From Diogma glabrata (taxonomy: Eukaryota > Arthropoda > Insecta > Diptera > Cylindrotomidae), in contig OY856187.1 of the NCBI GenBank assembly GCA_963693315.1, positions 377,479,241-377,543,240 on the forward strand: a stretch of DNA of 64,000 nt. The letters run 5' to 3'. Made by a program: the position numbers and the translations under genes. Within the stretch, counting starts at the first letter, position 1. Each line of letters opens with the position of its first letter. Under the pieces are notes generated by a model, which saw only the letters and a list, made by a program, of their open reading frames with translations, did no database searches and was not told the DNA's origin. This document shows positions 1-12,329 of the stretch, one piece after another.

Positions 1-229
1 ATTTTTTTTAAACAATTGGTTTGTTCTGGTGTGTATAAAAATTACAGTAATATAATGATATTGCTAAAAAAATCATGTATTATTAGTAATCGTTAAATTT
101 AGGAAAGTATGGGAAATGTAGACAAAGTTAAAGAAATCGACCGGGTTTTTAAATTAAATATATCGATTAGAACCGTTTTGGAGTACTTGTGGTGTAGATT
201 AGTACGAGAAAGCCAAATAACTTTGGCAC
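1..229. other. Unassigned AT-rich sequence at window edge
   Basis: No supported reading frame. It abuts the gypsy polymerase remnant and may be its decayed continuation toward RNase H, but I could not recognise a motif. Confidence 0.3.
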
Positions 230-1390
230 AGCACATTATAATGCTAGTTTCCACCACTATATTACTTGAACAACAGAACTTGTGATGTGGTCTAAAAATA
301 TATCGGTATCGTCGTTTATTTTATAAAAAGGAAGCGCATCACCAATTGTACTTCCATTAAGTTTTCGATAATCAATGACAAGATGACAAGGCGCTATTTT
401 TATTACCATTTTCGTCAGGTTTTTTAGTAACGATTAGTAATGGTGAATTCTAGGTGCTGAAACTATGTGTAATGATATAATTTTCCAACATAGAATTGAT
501 TTGTTTATTTCAGGTTTATGAAATTCTGGAAGATGGTATTGTCTAATATTAATAGAAAATGTTTCAAATTAGAGACGAATCTGATGATTGACGACGGAAG
601 TAGTAGTTAGTTTATCACCTTCGAGTTAAAATAAACCTTTGTAGTTTTTACAAATTTCTTGGATTGAATCTCGTTCTTCTGTGCTTAGATCTTTTGAAAT
701 ATTTAGAGAATTTAAAATTTAATTTTTCCTTACATTTGTATTGTTATTTGTAAAAGAATTGAGATTTATGATTTCGAAATGTTCTATTGATGTTAGTTTT
801 GTTGTATAATTTGTTTTTATTTCTTGTTTATTATTATTATTAATTACGCTGACAACACCTTGGGATATTTCTTCAGATAAGCATATAAGATTTAGAGTTT
901 TTGGAATTTTATTAAGTATTTATTTCTCGGTTTTGGGCAGTAAATCAATTTTAATCTCTAAACTTTTTATTGAATTTGAGTCAGAAATAGGAATTTTGTT
1001 TTGGCTTGGGTTTGCATTTAGGTTAGAGTTTGAAATGGAGTAGCCACTGTTTGACAGTCAACTTCAATTTTTTAAAATCACCTAAATCACACAAAAACTT
1101 AATAGTTAGTACTTTCTTCTCGTTCTAATACAAACATACCATATTTCTAAGTTTCATTATGATCACTTCTTGGACGAAACCTGAAAGATGATTACAGATA
1201 TTAGTCTAGTAAATGACGATAAAAATAGTAAGGAACCTCTGAATTCATTGAATCAGCATCAATTTGAACTTCAAAATCTACCCTATGTCAACATACGCTT
1301 ATTGTTCTTTAAGGGTGAAAACTATTGTCAATTGCCTTATTGTCAAAACTTATTAAACTACAAATTAAATGTTAATAGATCGCAATAAAG
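230..1390 (-). pseudogene. Decayed Ty3/gypsy retrotransposon, gag-pol fragment
   Basis: Read on the minus strand in broken frames, this looks like a Ty3/gypsy polyprotein. About 285-405 encodes a reverse-transcriptase segment with VIDYRKLNGSTIGDA, the conserved VIDYRxLN motif before the fingers-palm region. About 590-700 encodes the pol linker that precedes RT, with a CKNYKGLF-like segment and a region ending in NHQIRL. About 1190-1390 may be the end of gag or the protease region, with little conservation. Several stop codons and frame changes interrupt it (for example after the KGLF segment), and the catalytic YxDD region is not in the window. No LTR is recognised. The order of motifs (linker then RT, reading leftward) fits a single minus-strand insertion of the 17.6/297-like kind. 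Family assignment is by motif recognition only. Confidence 0.6.
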
Positions 1391-1789
1391 TTCACATGAG
1401 TTGTAAAAAAATTTGTTAGATATTCTGAAATATTATTTATGATTTTTCATAATATCTCAACCCTTAAAAACCACCCCATAGTATGATTTAAATAAAGAAA
1501 GTTATTTACAGGCGACGAATTTATTTTCATTGATTTTGCATTAAAATTAAATGTTTTTGCATTATTGTCGAGTACGAAAATTGACATTTTGACCTGTTTG
1601 TGTTGTCAGGCTCGACAGTAACAGACAAATTTATGTCGAACAAGGTTACCCTCGTGTTCTAAAACAAATTTCCATGCCTCATAGTTAAAAAAAATTGTGA
1701 CAGCAAATTGACAAGATCGCGGGCAATCGGTATTTTTCGGAGCTTGCCGAACGAAAAAGTGGCCGAATCGAGGAAAATGACAGAACAAA
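1391..1789. other. Unassigned spacer
   Basis: AT-rich, with a GC-richer patch at about 1600-1790. Short overlapping minus-strand frames of about 60 codons look accidental. I see nothing recognisable. Confidence 0.3.
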
Positions 1790-1985
1790 AGATTTCGGAC
1801 TCGTCAAGAACAGGCGCCTCACGAAGTATAAAATATGTGGTAATCAACACATAATCATGGGCGTGGGCTCAGGGACTATTCTGATAGGTTGCAAACATTG
1901 TTCAGTATTAATCTATTTCCAACCAGTTGGACTAACTCTGCTGTTTCCAAGCCACAATTGGATTTGACAAAAAGACATCTACAGT
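1790..1985. repeat. Partial tandem unit (tail only, 'copy 0')
   Basis: The stretch beginning TTTCGGACTCGTCAAG matches 9400-9610, 20850-21060 and 32680-32880 in the same orientation, almost base for base. In those places it lies near the right end of the 7.2-kb unit. Its presence here implies that the array once had another unit to the left, of which only this tail remains. It is followed by about 570 bp not found in the other copies before copy 1 begins. Confidence 0.75.
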
Positions 1986-2555
1986 ATAACACTTAAAACA
2001 CTTTGTTATTATTTGATTTATCTTTATTTAAATTAAATCTGTGACACTAATAATTTTGTTATTCCTCGTTAACGGTCTAATTCGGAGTCGTCTGGTGTTC
2101 TTCAAATATTCTTAACATTAAATTTAAATTAAACAATTGAAGGGGAGAGTTAGTATAATAGTATATAATATATATGGATTTATTTAATTTATAATAATTA
2201 GGGGAAAACAAAAATGAAAAGGCGTGATTTAATCAATTTACATGTTTTATTATTGGTCAGAACATTTATCATTACTTATAAATGCTCTGATCTACATTCT
2301 AGAATCGTTTTTTCATAACACTTATTTTAAAGTCAACAAACTGATTTGAAACATATTTTCTGCAAACATAATTAAAAATTATTATTTGCAAAAGTATTAT
2401 GAAACAAATCAATTATTTTGTTTAAAATAATTGTCATGAAATCAAAATGCTTGTATCGCATTTTGACGAGTTTGGATATGTGGATTTGGAAATAAGGTTT
2501 TTGGATACATAATTCAAGATTGGGAAATGGAATTGGAAGAACTTAGAACCTAACA
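1986..2555. other. Sequence unique to this unit junction
   Basis: It lies between the copy 0 tail and the start of copy 1, where other junctions are continuous, so it is probably an insertion. No TIR, LTR or coding potential recognised. It contains a short palindrome around 2409-2431. Confidence 0.35.
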
Positions 2556-4579
2556 GAACCAATGATGATAATTTGATGGGACTGCTTTTTGTGGTAGTTT
2601 CAATAAAGGAATCACATCGCATCTTGTCTAGATGCTTTTCCAAGTCTTTTAAATCAATTTGACTGTATATCTACTGCAATTCCATATAGCAGTATTTAAA
2701 AATTAGTCAAATGCTCACGACGCTTGCTACGTAAAACTGGCCATAAATCGACAATCACAAATTTTACATACAAAGAGAAAATATACAGCCATTCGCACAT
2801 GCATTGCTTGATTTAACTCAAACTTCAGCACGGTGCGTGTTTTGGGTTCACCTTTCAGTTTATATGTCACTCACCAAGATTTTCGACTACTCATTTTTCT
2901 GGATTAAAAAAGGAAAGACCAATCACTTGCATAAAACAAAAAAACGAAGAAATGTCAAAAAAATCAGTGTCAAAACAAGTAAATTTGTATATTTTTTGCT
3001 TAAAATACGTTCATTTTAACTGATAATGTGTAGTAACTAACATTAAATGTGGAGAAATCTTGATGGTTGGCATATGTATGTGAGACCAAAACTTGATTAT
3101 TGTATTATAAGTTTGTCAAAAAATATCGTTAAGTGTGTGAAAAGAATGATTTTCATACATTTTTTTTTGACAAACTGGCGTCTTAAGATTACTTTGGAAA
3201 TACGGTACTTTTCCGTAGTTTACATTTAAAACTTCTAGTTTCGGAATAATTTGAAATCTAATACGCCAAATTTTAAGTTTCACTTTAAGGTCGCAATTGT
3301 TGAACAAGACCAAAAATATTGATAAATTTTGTGGATCTGTACGAAAAAGAACTGATTAGCTTTCTGTCGTTACTGAACAAAGAAGTTATTGAAAAAATAG
3401 ACTTTCTGTTGGACAAGTTCTCTTTTTCACTTCAATAGTTTCAAACACTGGTGGGTGACCGATTTTGATGAAACTTGGTGTATTTTAGGATTTTTCTGAA
3501 CCTACAGAAACTTATTCCATTCCATCATCTCATCTTTTGATATGTTTCTCTCGGTTAAACTTTTTTTCTTTCACTTTTATAGTAATTTTTATTTTGTAAA
3601 TTTGGTGTTTTTAAAAAAATGTTGTCTTTTTAATAACTTAGTATTATTTTAGTAAATATATCAAATAACGTGTATGATGTACGCGAGCTGTATTATATTG
3701 TTACCTTTCTCAACTCTACTTCGATTGGCCTTACTCTCAATTCGATGAACGCAATTCCCCAAATCTCTTTCTGGATTTGATCACTAATTAGAAAGCAAAA
3801 CACCAGGTTTTATTAAGTATTCAACTCCTTAATTGTTCCAGAACAACAGAAAAACAATGCAGCTCAATCAATATTCGTAGCTAGAATATTGTTCAAACAG
3901 CTTCGAAACTCCAACGATTTATTGTAGAAATGTCCAGTACACAGAGTCCAAAATAAAACACAAAATACTTCTATTAAAGAACACTTAAAACTTTATTTAA
4001 AAATACTGTTTTAAAAATAAATTCTATTTACACGATTTTATATGCACGGTACAACATTTAGTTTACAAATAATTATTCTGCCTAAATTACCTGCTTAAAT
4101 ACTAAATTCCGTACAATCAGGAAAAATTGATCTAACCTTTAGTTATCGGTAATGTTCTATAAGGCGAAATAACGAATACTTTTAATATGTCCTTCAACTG
4201 TATAAAAAAAGGTTAAAACAAATCCAACAAAAAAATGTTTTTAACCCAAAAATAACAACAACAATTCTATTCATTTCATTCGTTTGTTGTTGTGTTTTGT
4301 TTTGTTGAACATCAATCAATGATCATCGTTATGAAGATGCTACAGGGTGTTTCATTTATGTTGAATTTAATTGTGTTCTACGTTGTTTTTCGATATAATT
4401 TTGTTAAAACCGTAACAATATCTATACTTTGAAGTTATGCTATTTCATGTTACAATTACAATTATAGCCAAGAAAAGGCAATAGTTAAACGTGAACTGAA
4501 GTATTTAATGCATATCAGAACACTGTATTTGGAAAACTGGTGGTAGAGTTCGGTAATGCATTAGTTTTTGTTATATTTA

Positions 4580-7500
4580 TCATTGATAAAATTCAAAATT
4601 TTCTTGTGGTTCCTCTTCGATATTATTTTTAAACATATACAAATCTGTAATAATGTTATCCTCCAGTTGTAGTACAATTTTATCGTCTTGTAAAGTGAAC
4701 ACACAATCCATGTTGTACTGAACAATATTTTCTTGAATTGTATTTTCTTGCATGAAAATTATAATTGGTTTTGAGGTTTTAAAAGAAAATGAACTTAGTT
4801 TATTTTCGATTATTTGTTTCTCTGCATACAAGATCGGAAAATAGTCTGATGTAAAACTGTTGATAATATAGAGGTACTATAATTTAAAAAATATAAATTA
4901 ATTATATATTTTTATGTTAATGCAAAAATATAAATATAAATTTTGAGCTTAGCTTAGAGATGAATTTTATTTAATATTAGTGAAAATTTGTAGTTTGAAA
5001 CATTGTTTCTATTAGAAGCTTATAAACATAGCTGTACTCTTTAAAATGACGACCTAAATTAAGGACGATCGGTGGTTTTTGACATACATCACTTTAAGGT
5101 GTACGTTTATATTGTTCAGAATGTGTGTCTTTAGACCTGGTCGTTAATTAATCATTCTCTATGTATAGCTATAGAAAACGGTCAACATGGAATCCGAGGT
5201 TATTTAAAACTATTAAGTCGAGTCGTAAAAATCAATGCTAAACATGTTGATTTGATATGTTAGACGCCCCCTAAATCAATTGTTTTTTGGTGAAAAAACA
5301 CGTGGAAACATTTTTTTTTAATAAAAAGAAACAAAAATGTTCATATGAATTTTTCTTTGTATCTGCATATTTCACGAGATTTAAAAAAAATCTATACGAT
5401 TTTATCAAAAAATTAATCCCTATGATATTGCAGCACATGTTATTTTTATTTAAAAAAATATGCCCACATGTTTTTTCACCAAAAAGAAGTCTCTCAGGGG
5501 ACGTCTGAGAAAATTTAATTTTTAACGACCTGCCATGTATATATTCGAGGTGCATCTGCGTTCACATACAGCATCCTCACCGTAAACATCATTTTTGCCT
5601 TTTTATAGTGTAAGAGCAACACATATCGTATTTCCTCAGAAATTTCGCATCCCTACCAAAAATTCTTGCAGGAAAATTATATAGGAATTTACAAGATCCT
5701 AACAAAATTCCTACAAGAATTTTCGCCAGGGTAGGAACTTACACGATCATGATCATTTCTTGAAGACAATTGGTACAAGAAGTTCACAAGATCATACAAG
5801 ATTCACATAGGATCTTTTAAAGTTCATGTTAGATCTAAACAAAAATTCGTACAAAGAATTTTTGTCAGGGTTATTTTAGAGCGAATCTCTTCAAGTGAAT
5901 TACGAATTATAAAACTGACATAACGAAAAATGTTAACTGAAGCGTTCGTTATAGACACAATCGAATCATAGTGATGGAGATATAAGGCCACCAACACCAT
6001 CTTGTGACAAAAAACGGCGTATATAGAACGTACCAAGGTTAAAGAGTACAAACACTTGAATGTAAGGATTTAAGAGAAATTATATGTTTTTATTATAAGC
6101 TAGAATGTGCCGAATGTAGGAACAATGTTAATTTTATATAACAATTGAGAAAAATAAAATAAACTTACTGTTAAATTATTTTGCGAATCCAATATCTTCA
6201 GTAACTTTTCATCGCCTGAATCTTTCCAATCGTTAAAAGATATAATTTCATATTCGGAAGAAATCCTTTCAATATTTGCCAAATCATCCCAATTTAAATA
6301 TATATTTTGAAGCTCTAATAATTTCGTCGAATAGCTTAAAATTATTTTTGGACATCGATTCAAAGTGTTGTCATAAATGTTTTCAAATAATTTATGAATA
6401 TCTGAGAATTTATACTCCGAACGCCAAGAATATTGATTGAAAAATTCACCATAGTTAATTTCGAATATATCGTCAGATAAAATAATTTCAAAAAAGTGAG
6501 TTTCTCTGCACCCAAAGATTTTCCAATCAATATTTAATATATGTTTTATATTAAATTTAAATTTCACAATTGGTTTAAGTGACAGTATTTTTAAAATTGT
6601 GTCTCCATCTATATTACTATCACTACTAAGATCCAGTGAATCGCCATTGATAGGCGGGGTTATATTTAGCGATAAATTGTTGATTGCATTTCTAAGATTT
6701 ACGTTATCACTTTCTTTAATCTTTGGACACAGTGCCTGCATCGCCTTTCTTGCACCTACCTTGTCTACTTCCTTAATATTCCAAGGGTTTACGTGTAGAA
6801 TTTTTAAATCTGCACCGTACAACCATAAAAAATATAACAAGTAATCTACATGTACGTTTTTTTTGTTCGTCTTTTCTAAATATAACGTCAAATCGAATTT
6901 CTCAAAGACTTTTTCGTTTTCATTAAGTATATTAAAACAACTTTCGATTGTAAAATCGATGTCTGTAAAGTTATGTAAGTCCACATATGCCAATTTCAAT
7001 CCAATCAAGTCAAATATATTCCATGTTTTTAAATTGTATAAACGTATTTGATCCAGAATGAGGGAAACAATGAGTGTTGTTTCCCTAAATGTTGGTATTT
7101 TTGCCAAACTCGTATAATATCTTCGATGCCATGGCATAGCTTTTTTAATAAATAATTTAGAATTAAAATTGTTGTTATATAAGCAACCTAAAGCCATTTC
7201 AAACATTTCCAGTTTAACATTTTCTGTTAATTCAATCAAATGCAACGATAGTTGTTTGTTATACGAATATATCGTTTTTTTGGAAGCAATGCAACATAGT
7301 AGTTTATTCCACGTAGTACTATCGTGTTCTTGTTTAAAAATCTAAAATTTAAAAACAGAAAAGAAGAAAAACCGAAATCACCTATTACATTTCAATCACT
7401 AAAGCACAGACTGTGAAGCAATTACATAGCTATTAACAACAAAATCACATCTGTAAGCTTACCTCCTTAAAACGAAATATTTCATCGCTTAATATATAAA

Positions 7501-7916
7501 AAAAAAAATTCGAGTTCCATGGAATGGTATATTTGAGCTGCATTGGCATATCAAAGACAGCATGTCCGTCGAAAATGGAATCTAATTTCATTTCGACTAA
7601 TTTCACATCAGTAAATTGATTCAAATCATCCTTTGAAGATACTACGAAAACCGATTGAATGATTTCATTAAAATCCGGCATCTATATACAAGAGTGAGTA
7701 AAACTATATTTCAAAATTTAATTAACATTCCTGTTGGTAAAATTAATCTAACTTTTACATACCTGACTTATCATTGAAAATGTTTCGAAATCGAAATATA
7801 AATTTGGTGGTTGTTTCTTTTCGGTTTCATCTAAAATAATTTTATTTTTAAATAGATAACTCGAATAATAATTGTATTAGTTATTAACCAAACCTACCCA
7901 TAAAGAAAGTATCCAT
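4580..7916 (-). CDS. Array gene copy 1: five-exon gene for unrecognised 591-aa protein (intact)
   Basis: Exons by splice site and phase: 7916-7898 (ATG, donor GTAGGT), 7830-7763, 7681-7463, 7341-6169 and 4876-4580 (stop TGA). Introns 1-3 are 67, 81 and 121 nt; intron 4 is 1,292 nt. All are GT-AG and the coding pieces total 591 codons. The protein starts MDTFFMDETEKK and shows no signal peptide, transmembrane segment or catalytic motif that I recognise. The 391-codon fourth exon is rich in Leu, Ile, Asn and Lys. Its LxxLxL stretches and two CPKI motifs recall degenerate leucine-rich repeats, which is only a suggestion. Reading through donor 4 would give a short alternative tail ending in TAG at 6100. 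The chain is supported because the exon lengths and splice sites are the same in copy 3. Function unknown. Confidence 0.75.
5262..5535. mobile_element. MITE in intron 4, copy 1
   Basis: Imperfect inverted repeat: TTTTTTGGTGAAAAAACA near 5284 returns inverted near 5470-5490, and GACGCCCC near 5262 pairs with GGGGACGTC near 5498. It contains no credible gene. The same element sits at the same place in all four units, so it predates the array. The left arm here is shorter than in copy 4. Confidence 0.55.
5640..5880. repeat. Degenerate minisatellite in intron 4, copy 1
   Basis: Repeated pieces GATCATACAAGATTCA, TACAAGAATTTTTGCCAGGG-like and ACTTACACGATCATGATC, with a period of roughly 115-130 bp. 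The repeat number differs between units (two full periods in copies 2 and 3), so it is still changing in length. Confidence 0.55.
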
Positions 7917-7932
7917 TTTTCTTTAGTTTGAA

Positions 7933-7948
7933 TATATATCGATATATA
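7933..7948. promoter_or_regulatory. 16-bp perfect palindrome just upstream of gene copy 1
   Basis: TATATATCGATATATA lies 16 bp upstream of the ATG. It is identical at 31181-31196 before copy 3, but is altered before the broken copies 2 (AAATATCGATATATA) and 4 (TATATATCGAAATATT). It could be a TATA-like or protein-binding site. A transcription start so close to the ATG would leave almost no leader, so the role is inference. Confidence 0.3.
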
Positions 7949-8559
7949 ATTTTAATATATTTAGGTTTAAACATAAGATAAGATATATTAACACTATGAG
8001 CTCTACAAACTAGAATATTTGACTAAGTTCTAAAATCTTATCAGTTTTGCAATTAAAAACATACTAATATAATGATTTATCAATTATCCATACATTGACA
8101 ATTGTATAACTTCAACCGGGCATATAAAATTTATCTTTGGGTGCGTTCTATTAAGTTTTGTTTGCGAAATAAAATTCGACAGATATGTGTTGCTGAAGCT
8201 GATTTATAACAAAACTATGTTACAATGCGTTTATAATCTATTTTTTTGAACAAATATAATCACGTATGGGTTCAAAACTTCTGGTTTGAGATGTTTTGAT
8301 TGAGTTATACTGCAATCCCTACAACTACATGTTAAAAATAGTAATGGACATTAATGTTGAGATGACTGTTGTAATTTGATGTTGAGATGACTGTAGAATC
8401 TACCACCGTTCCCAGATATAATTCAACTAATATTTAAGAATAACCCACTTTTAAGGGGCTCCTTTGCTAAGTCTCTAGCCTTGGTGTATAATGTATATTT
8501 GAACATTTTTTTATTCTCCACCCCATCCTCTAGCTTCTGATTTTGCTCCTATGGTTGCT

Positions 8560-9235
8560 TGATTGCATATTCCAAGACCACCATTGGATTCAGTATCCTC
8601 GATTCATAGAAAAACCAATATTTCTTATGCATACTTGAACATTTCCCTAATTTTAGACCCAAACTTTTATCCTCTAGTTTCTTGCCTGACCCCCAAATAC
8701 TAATTTCAGCATCACCATTGCATTCAGTACCCTCAATTTATCCAAAATCGGTACCCATAATATATTTTCGGCTTTCAACCCAAACTCCCACTCTTTAGTG
8801 ACACCCTCATATTTTTGATCCCAATTTAAACATCACTGTTGGATTCAGCGTCTTCAAGTATGTTGAAATCAATAATAATGACGATAATTTTGATTCTATT
8901 CATGACCAGACCCTCAACCCCACCCCTTATTGCACTACCCTGAGTCGGGTCAACATTTTTACCATCACTATTGAACTCAGCATCCTCGATTATGTAAAAA
9001 TCGATAATAATGACAACAATTTCGATACTTTGTACAACCGTACCCCCCACCTAGTATAGGACTACCCTGAGTCTGACCCCAATTTTTATTATGACGATAA
9101 TTTCGATATTTTTTATAACCGACCCCCCAACCTCCACCTCTTTTTGGATTACCCCGAGTCCGGCCCTCATTTTTATCATCATCATTGAACTCAGCATCCC
9201 CGATTATATTGAAATCGACACCAAACATGACATGC
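8560..9235. repeat. C-rich minisatellite, copy 1
   Basis: Diverged tandem repeat of about 115-120 bp. Each period carries TTGAACTCAGCATCC-like, ATAATGACGATAATTT-like and CTACCCTGAGTC-like blocks plus a C-run. The same array occurs at 19980-20690 and 31790-32510. Open frames across it (for example on the minus strand) follow from the repeat and are not genes. Confidence 0.65.
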
Positions 9236-10835
9236 AAAAATAATATTTTTTTCTACCATAAAGGTACCCCCTTGGGAGTAAAAAATGGTTATGTCATCGA
9301 TCAGGGGGTATAATGGGGGATTGTATTTGTTATAAAATTCTGATTCTAACGATACCCCACATAACATATTTTACTCATTTAATGTGTCAAGCCCACACGA
9401 TTTCGGACTCGTCAAGAACAGGCGCCTCACCAAGTATAAAATATGTGGTAATCATCACATGATCATGGGCGTGGGCTCAGGGACTATTCTGATAGGCTGC
9501 AAACATTGTTCAGTATAAATCTTTTTCCAACCAGTTGGACTAATTCTGCTGTTTCCAAGCCACAATTGGATTTGATAAAAATTTTCTTTTAATGTACTCA
9601 TTTTAGACATCTACACTAGGAACCAATGTTGATAATTTGATGGGAGTGCTTTTTGTGGTAGTTTCAATAAAGGAATCACATCGCATCTTGTCAAGATACT
9701 TTTCCAAATGTTTTTAAATCAATTTGACTGTATATCTGTAAAACTGGCCATAAATCGACAATCACAAATTTAACATACAAAGAGAAAATATGCAGCCATT
9801 CTCACATCCATTGCTCGATTTAGCTCAAACTTCAGCACGGTGCATGTTTTGGGTTCACCTTTTGTTATGTAGACTGGAGTATGATCACGTAGTGTAGTAC
9901 AGTCATAGATTCCGGTAATTTCCATTTCCTTGCATCGCACCATTTTACCTATCACGCATAGTTCACATCATTTCCCATTCATCCATAATCTATAGCTTAT
10001 CGTTTTATATAGTTTCCGTTACACATAGTTTTTTTATAATAACACCATTAATCATAATATTTTACTTTACAATCCCCTAATATTAGTTCATACTGCGTTT
10101 TCACCAGCATTTTTTTCCGGTTTTAACGCCATAATTTGATGTTTATTAAAGAAAGCTTCTTTTTTAAATAATTTAAATTAACGTAGTTTGACAATACAAG
10201 TTATTTACTGATTACAACAAGAAAACAAATATTCAAATATGTAGTTGATTGATACTGTGTATATACTTGATGAAAAATCTTTTACGCATGAAATTTTTTC
10301 TCCGTACTACCAAAATTTGAATTCTCCGGACCTTAACCGTAGTTGCTCTGAAATGTTTTCTAGCCTCGAACAGCTGTGCATATTTGTCCAAGGGTCTCAA
10401 TATTTTAAAAACTATTATTCTACCATCAGTTTTGTCATTGTCTTTGAAAAGATATTATATTTCTTATATAGTTAATGCTAACAATTTCACTTTCCGTTAT
10501 GAGTCTCAATTTTATTGTAACACTGTTGTAATCTATTATTTCATAATACACAAACATCATAAAATCGGTTGAACTTACGTTTGATCCATTCTAATATGTT
10601 CATGTTTCTACCCGATGCGTTGGAAATAGCTTATTTCGTGAAATCATCTTACAATATTGTGTATTACAAAATAACAAACAGATTTTTTGTTAAAACGGAA
10701 AATGTACTAGCATTTATTAGCATAACATTATCTTGCTCTTTCCCCTACTACGAAATTGGTAGCAATATTTTCGATATTAAATTAGTATAAAGGAGATGAA
10801 GATACGATTTTGTCGCTCTTATGTCTTGTGTCAAG

Positions 10836-11206
10836 ACTTGGGCATTTTAGTTCAATTAAAAGATCGAACGAACTAGTTCGATTTGTATTCATGAACTAGT
10901 TCGTTCTTTTAGTTCATTAGTTCACGAAAATATTAAAAAAACCATGTTTTAGTTTTTACATAACTAAACATTTAATATAATTTTCAGATTTAGATTCAAC
11001 TTTTTCAATAAAATTACCAATTACTACTACAAAATTGTGAAATTGTTTGATAAATTATTTAATTAATCGATTATTTTATTACACGAAAAAAAGTTTATTT
11101 GAACTAATGAACTAGGATCGAAAAAGTAAATGAACTAGTTCGTTCGATCTGAGTTTGGGATCGAATTTTTGAACTACTTCGTTCACGAACGGCACATGTC
11201 TACTTG
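10836..11206. mobile_element. MITE with GAACTAGTTCG palindromes
   Basis: AGACTTGGGCATTT at the left and the reverse complement of AGACATGTGCCGTT at the right form short imperfect terminal inverted repeats. Just inside them, GATCGAACGAACTAGTTCG (left) and GAACTAGTTCGTTCGATC (right) are also inverted. The middle is AT-rich and non-coding. Type of element is inferred from structure. Confidence 0.55.
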
Positions 11207-12329
11207 TGTCTTTGAAGTATTCTCATGAATGTCAAAATTATTGATGAAAATTTTGCATTCATGCATTTTTTCTTAAATCTAAGTTAAATTTAAGTAGTAA
11301 ATTTTTAATTAAATTAAATTTTTAAAATATTTCAATTAGTGCAATTTTTTTTAATTAATTCAAACGTCGTAATGCTCAATTTAGAAAAATCTATATGTTT
11401 GTGTTGTTTAAAACAAAAAAAAAATTTAAAAAAATAAATCTATATGTTTGTGTTGTTTAAAACAAAAAAACGTATATGTTTTATGCCGTAAAAAAATTGA
11501 AACAAAAAGAAAGGAATCAAATTAAAATGACCTTGTCGGTCATCCTCTTAGTCTATTCCTTTTCCTATTGGAATTTTTTGCGTGTTTGACGTCTGTTAGT
11601 CAATTTTGTTTTTTTGTGAGATTGGATTGCAAAAATTGTTGACGTCTGGATTTTCTTTTGTTGGGTAAAGATGCTAAACAGGAAAATTGATGATGGTGGA
11701 CGGCATTTTATTTTCTAAATATCAATACAATTTAGTTTTTGTGAGGAGATCAATCCAACCTTGGTGATTGTACGTAAGTTTTTTTCTGATTATTTAAGTG
11801 ATAAAACGATAGTACAATTTTTGTTAAAAGATCCGTGCGATCGACAAAAAAATGATTAGAAACATTGCATGCTTAAGAAGCTCAGTATTAGATCTCATTT
11901 TTTGTTTATTATGCCCGATGTCATTGTGTTAATTAACTTTTGTGTTATCTGTGAAATCAATAGATCAATTTTTTTTTGTCGGTAAAATAATTATTAGTGT
12001 ATTTATAATTTAGTTAAATGATAAGTTTGCCTGATTAGTTTAATAGCAGACAAAAGATACATTGTCGGTGATATTATAAATTAAAATCAATGTGTAGTGT
12101 AATTGTCGATGTAAGATTAAAATAATCGAATAGAAAGAAAGAAACGAAGAATATATATTGTGTTTGAATTAATTCTCATTTGTAAATGGTGACTACAAAT
12201 TTTAGTCTGGGATAATCGTGAGCACGGTTGGAGTAAATAGGGTGACCATACGTTATTTAATATGCGAAGAAACCTTGAAGAGAATTACGTACAAGTTGTT
12301 CTGCAATTCCTCCACCATCAATGAATTCA
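11207..12329. other. Non-coding stretch with a 30-bp direct repeat
   Basis: ATCTATATGTTTGTGTTG occurs at about 11388 and again at about 11437, each followed by TTTAAAACAAAAAA, suggesting a local duplication. The rest is AT-rich with no supported gene or RNA. Confidence 0.4.

Larger units (their letters stand above)
2556..9862. repeat. Tandem unit, copy 1 (about 7.3 kb)
   Basis: First full copy of a segmental tandem duplication. Anchors in order: AACCAATGATGATAATT at 2556, the 3' flank at 3300-4500, last exon at 4580, the intron MITE at 5262, the main exon at 6169-7341, first exon at 7898-7916, the C-rich minisatellite at 8560-9235 and GGTTCACCTTT at the end. The same anchors recur in the same order and orientation in copies 2 to 4. 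About 1.7 kb to the left of the gene and 1.9 kb to its right carry no credible frame. This copy lacks the large insertions that swell copies 3 and 4. Confidence 0.9.

Noticed and set aside
5271..5555. 94-codon minus-strand and 73-codon plus-strand frames in intron 4
   Set aside because: Both lie in the palindromic MITE, so the two strands mirror each other; frames are not kept in other units.
6599..7051. Plus-strand frames opposite exon 4 (also in copies 2 and 3)
   Set aside because: They are conserved only because they lie antisense to the conserved exon. No signals of their own.
9770..9955. 61-codon minus-strand frame as a separate gene
   Set aside because: It crosses the junction of the unit and the 4.3-kb block and is not open in the other units; noted only as a hint about ancestral continuity.
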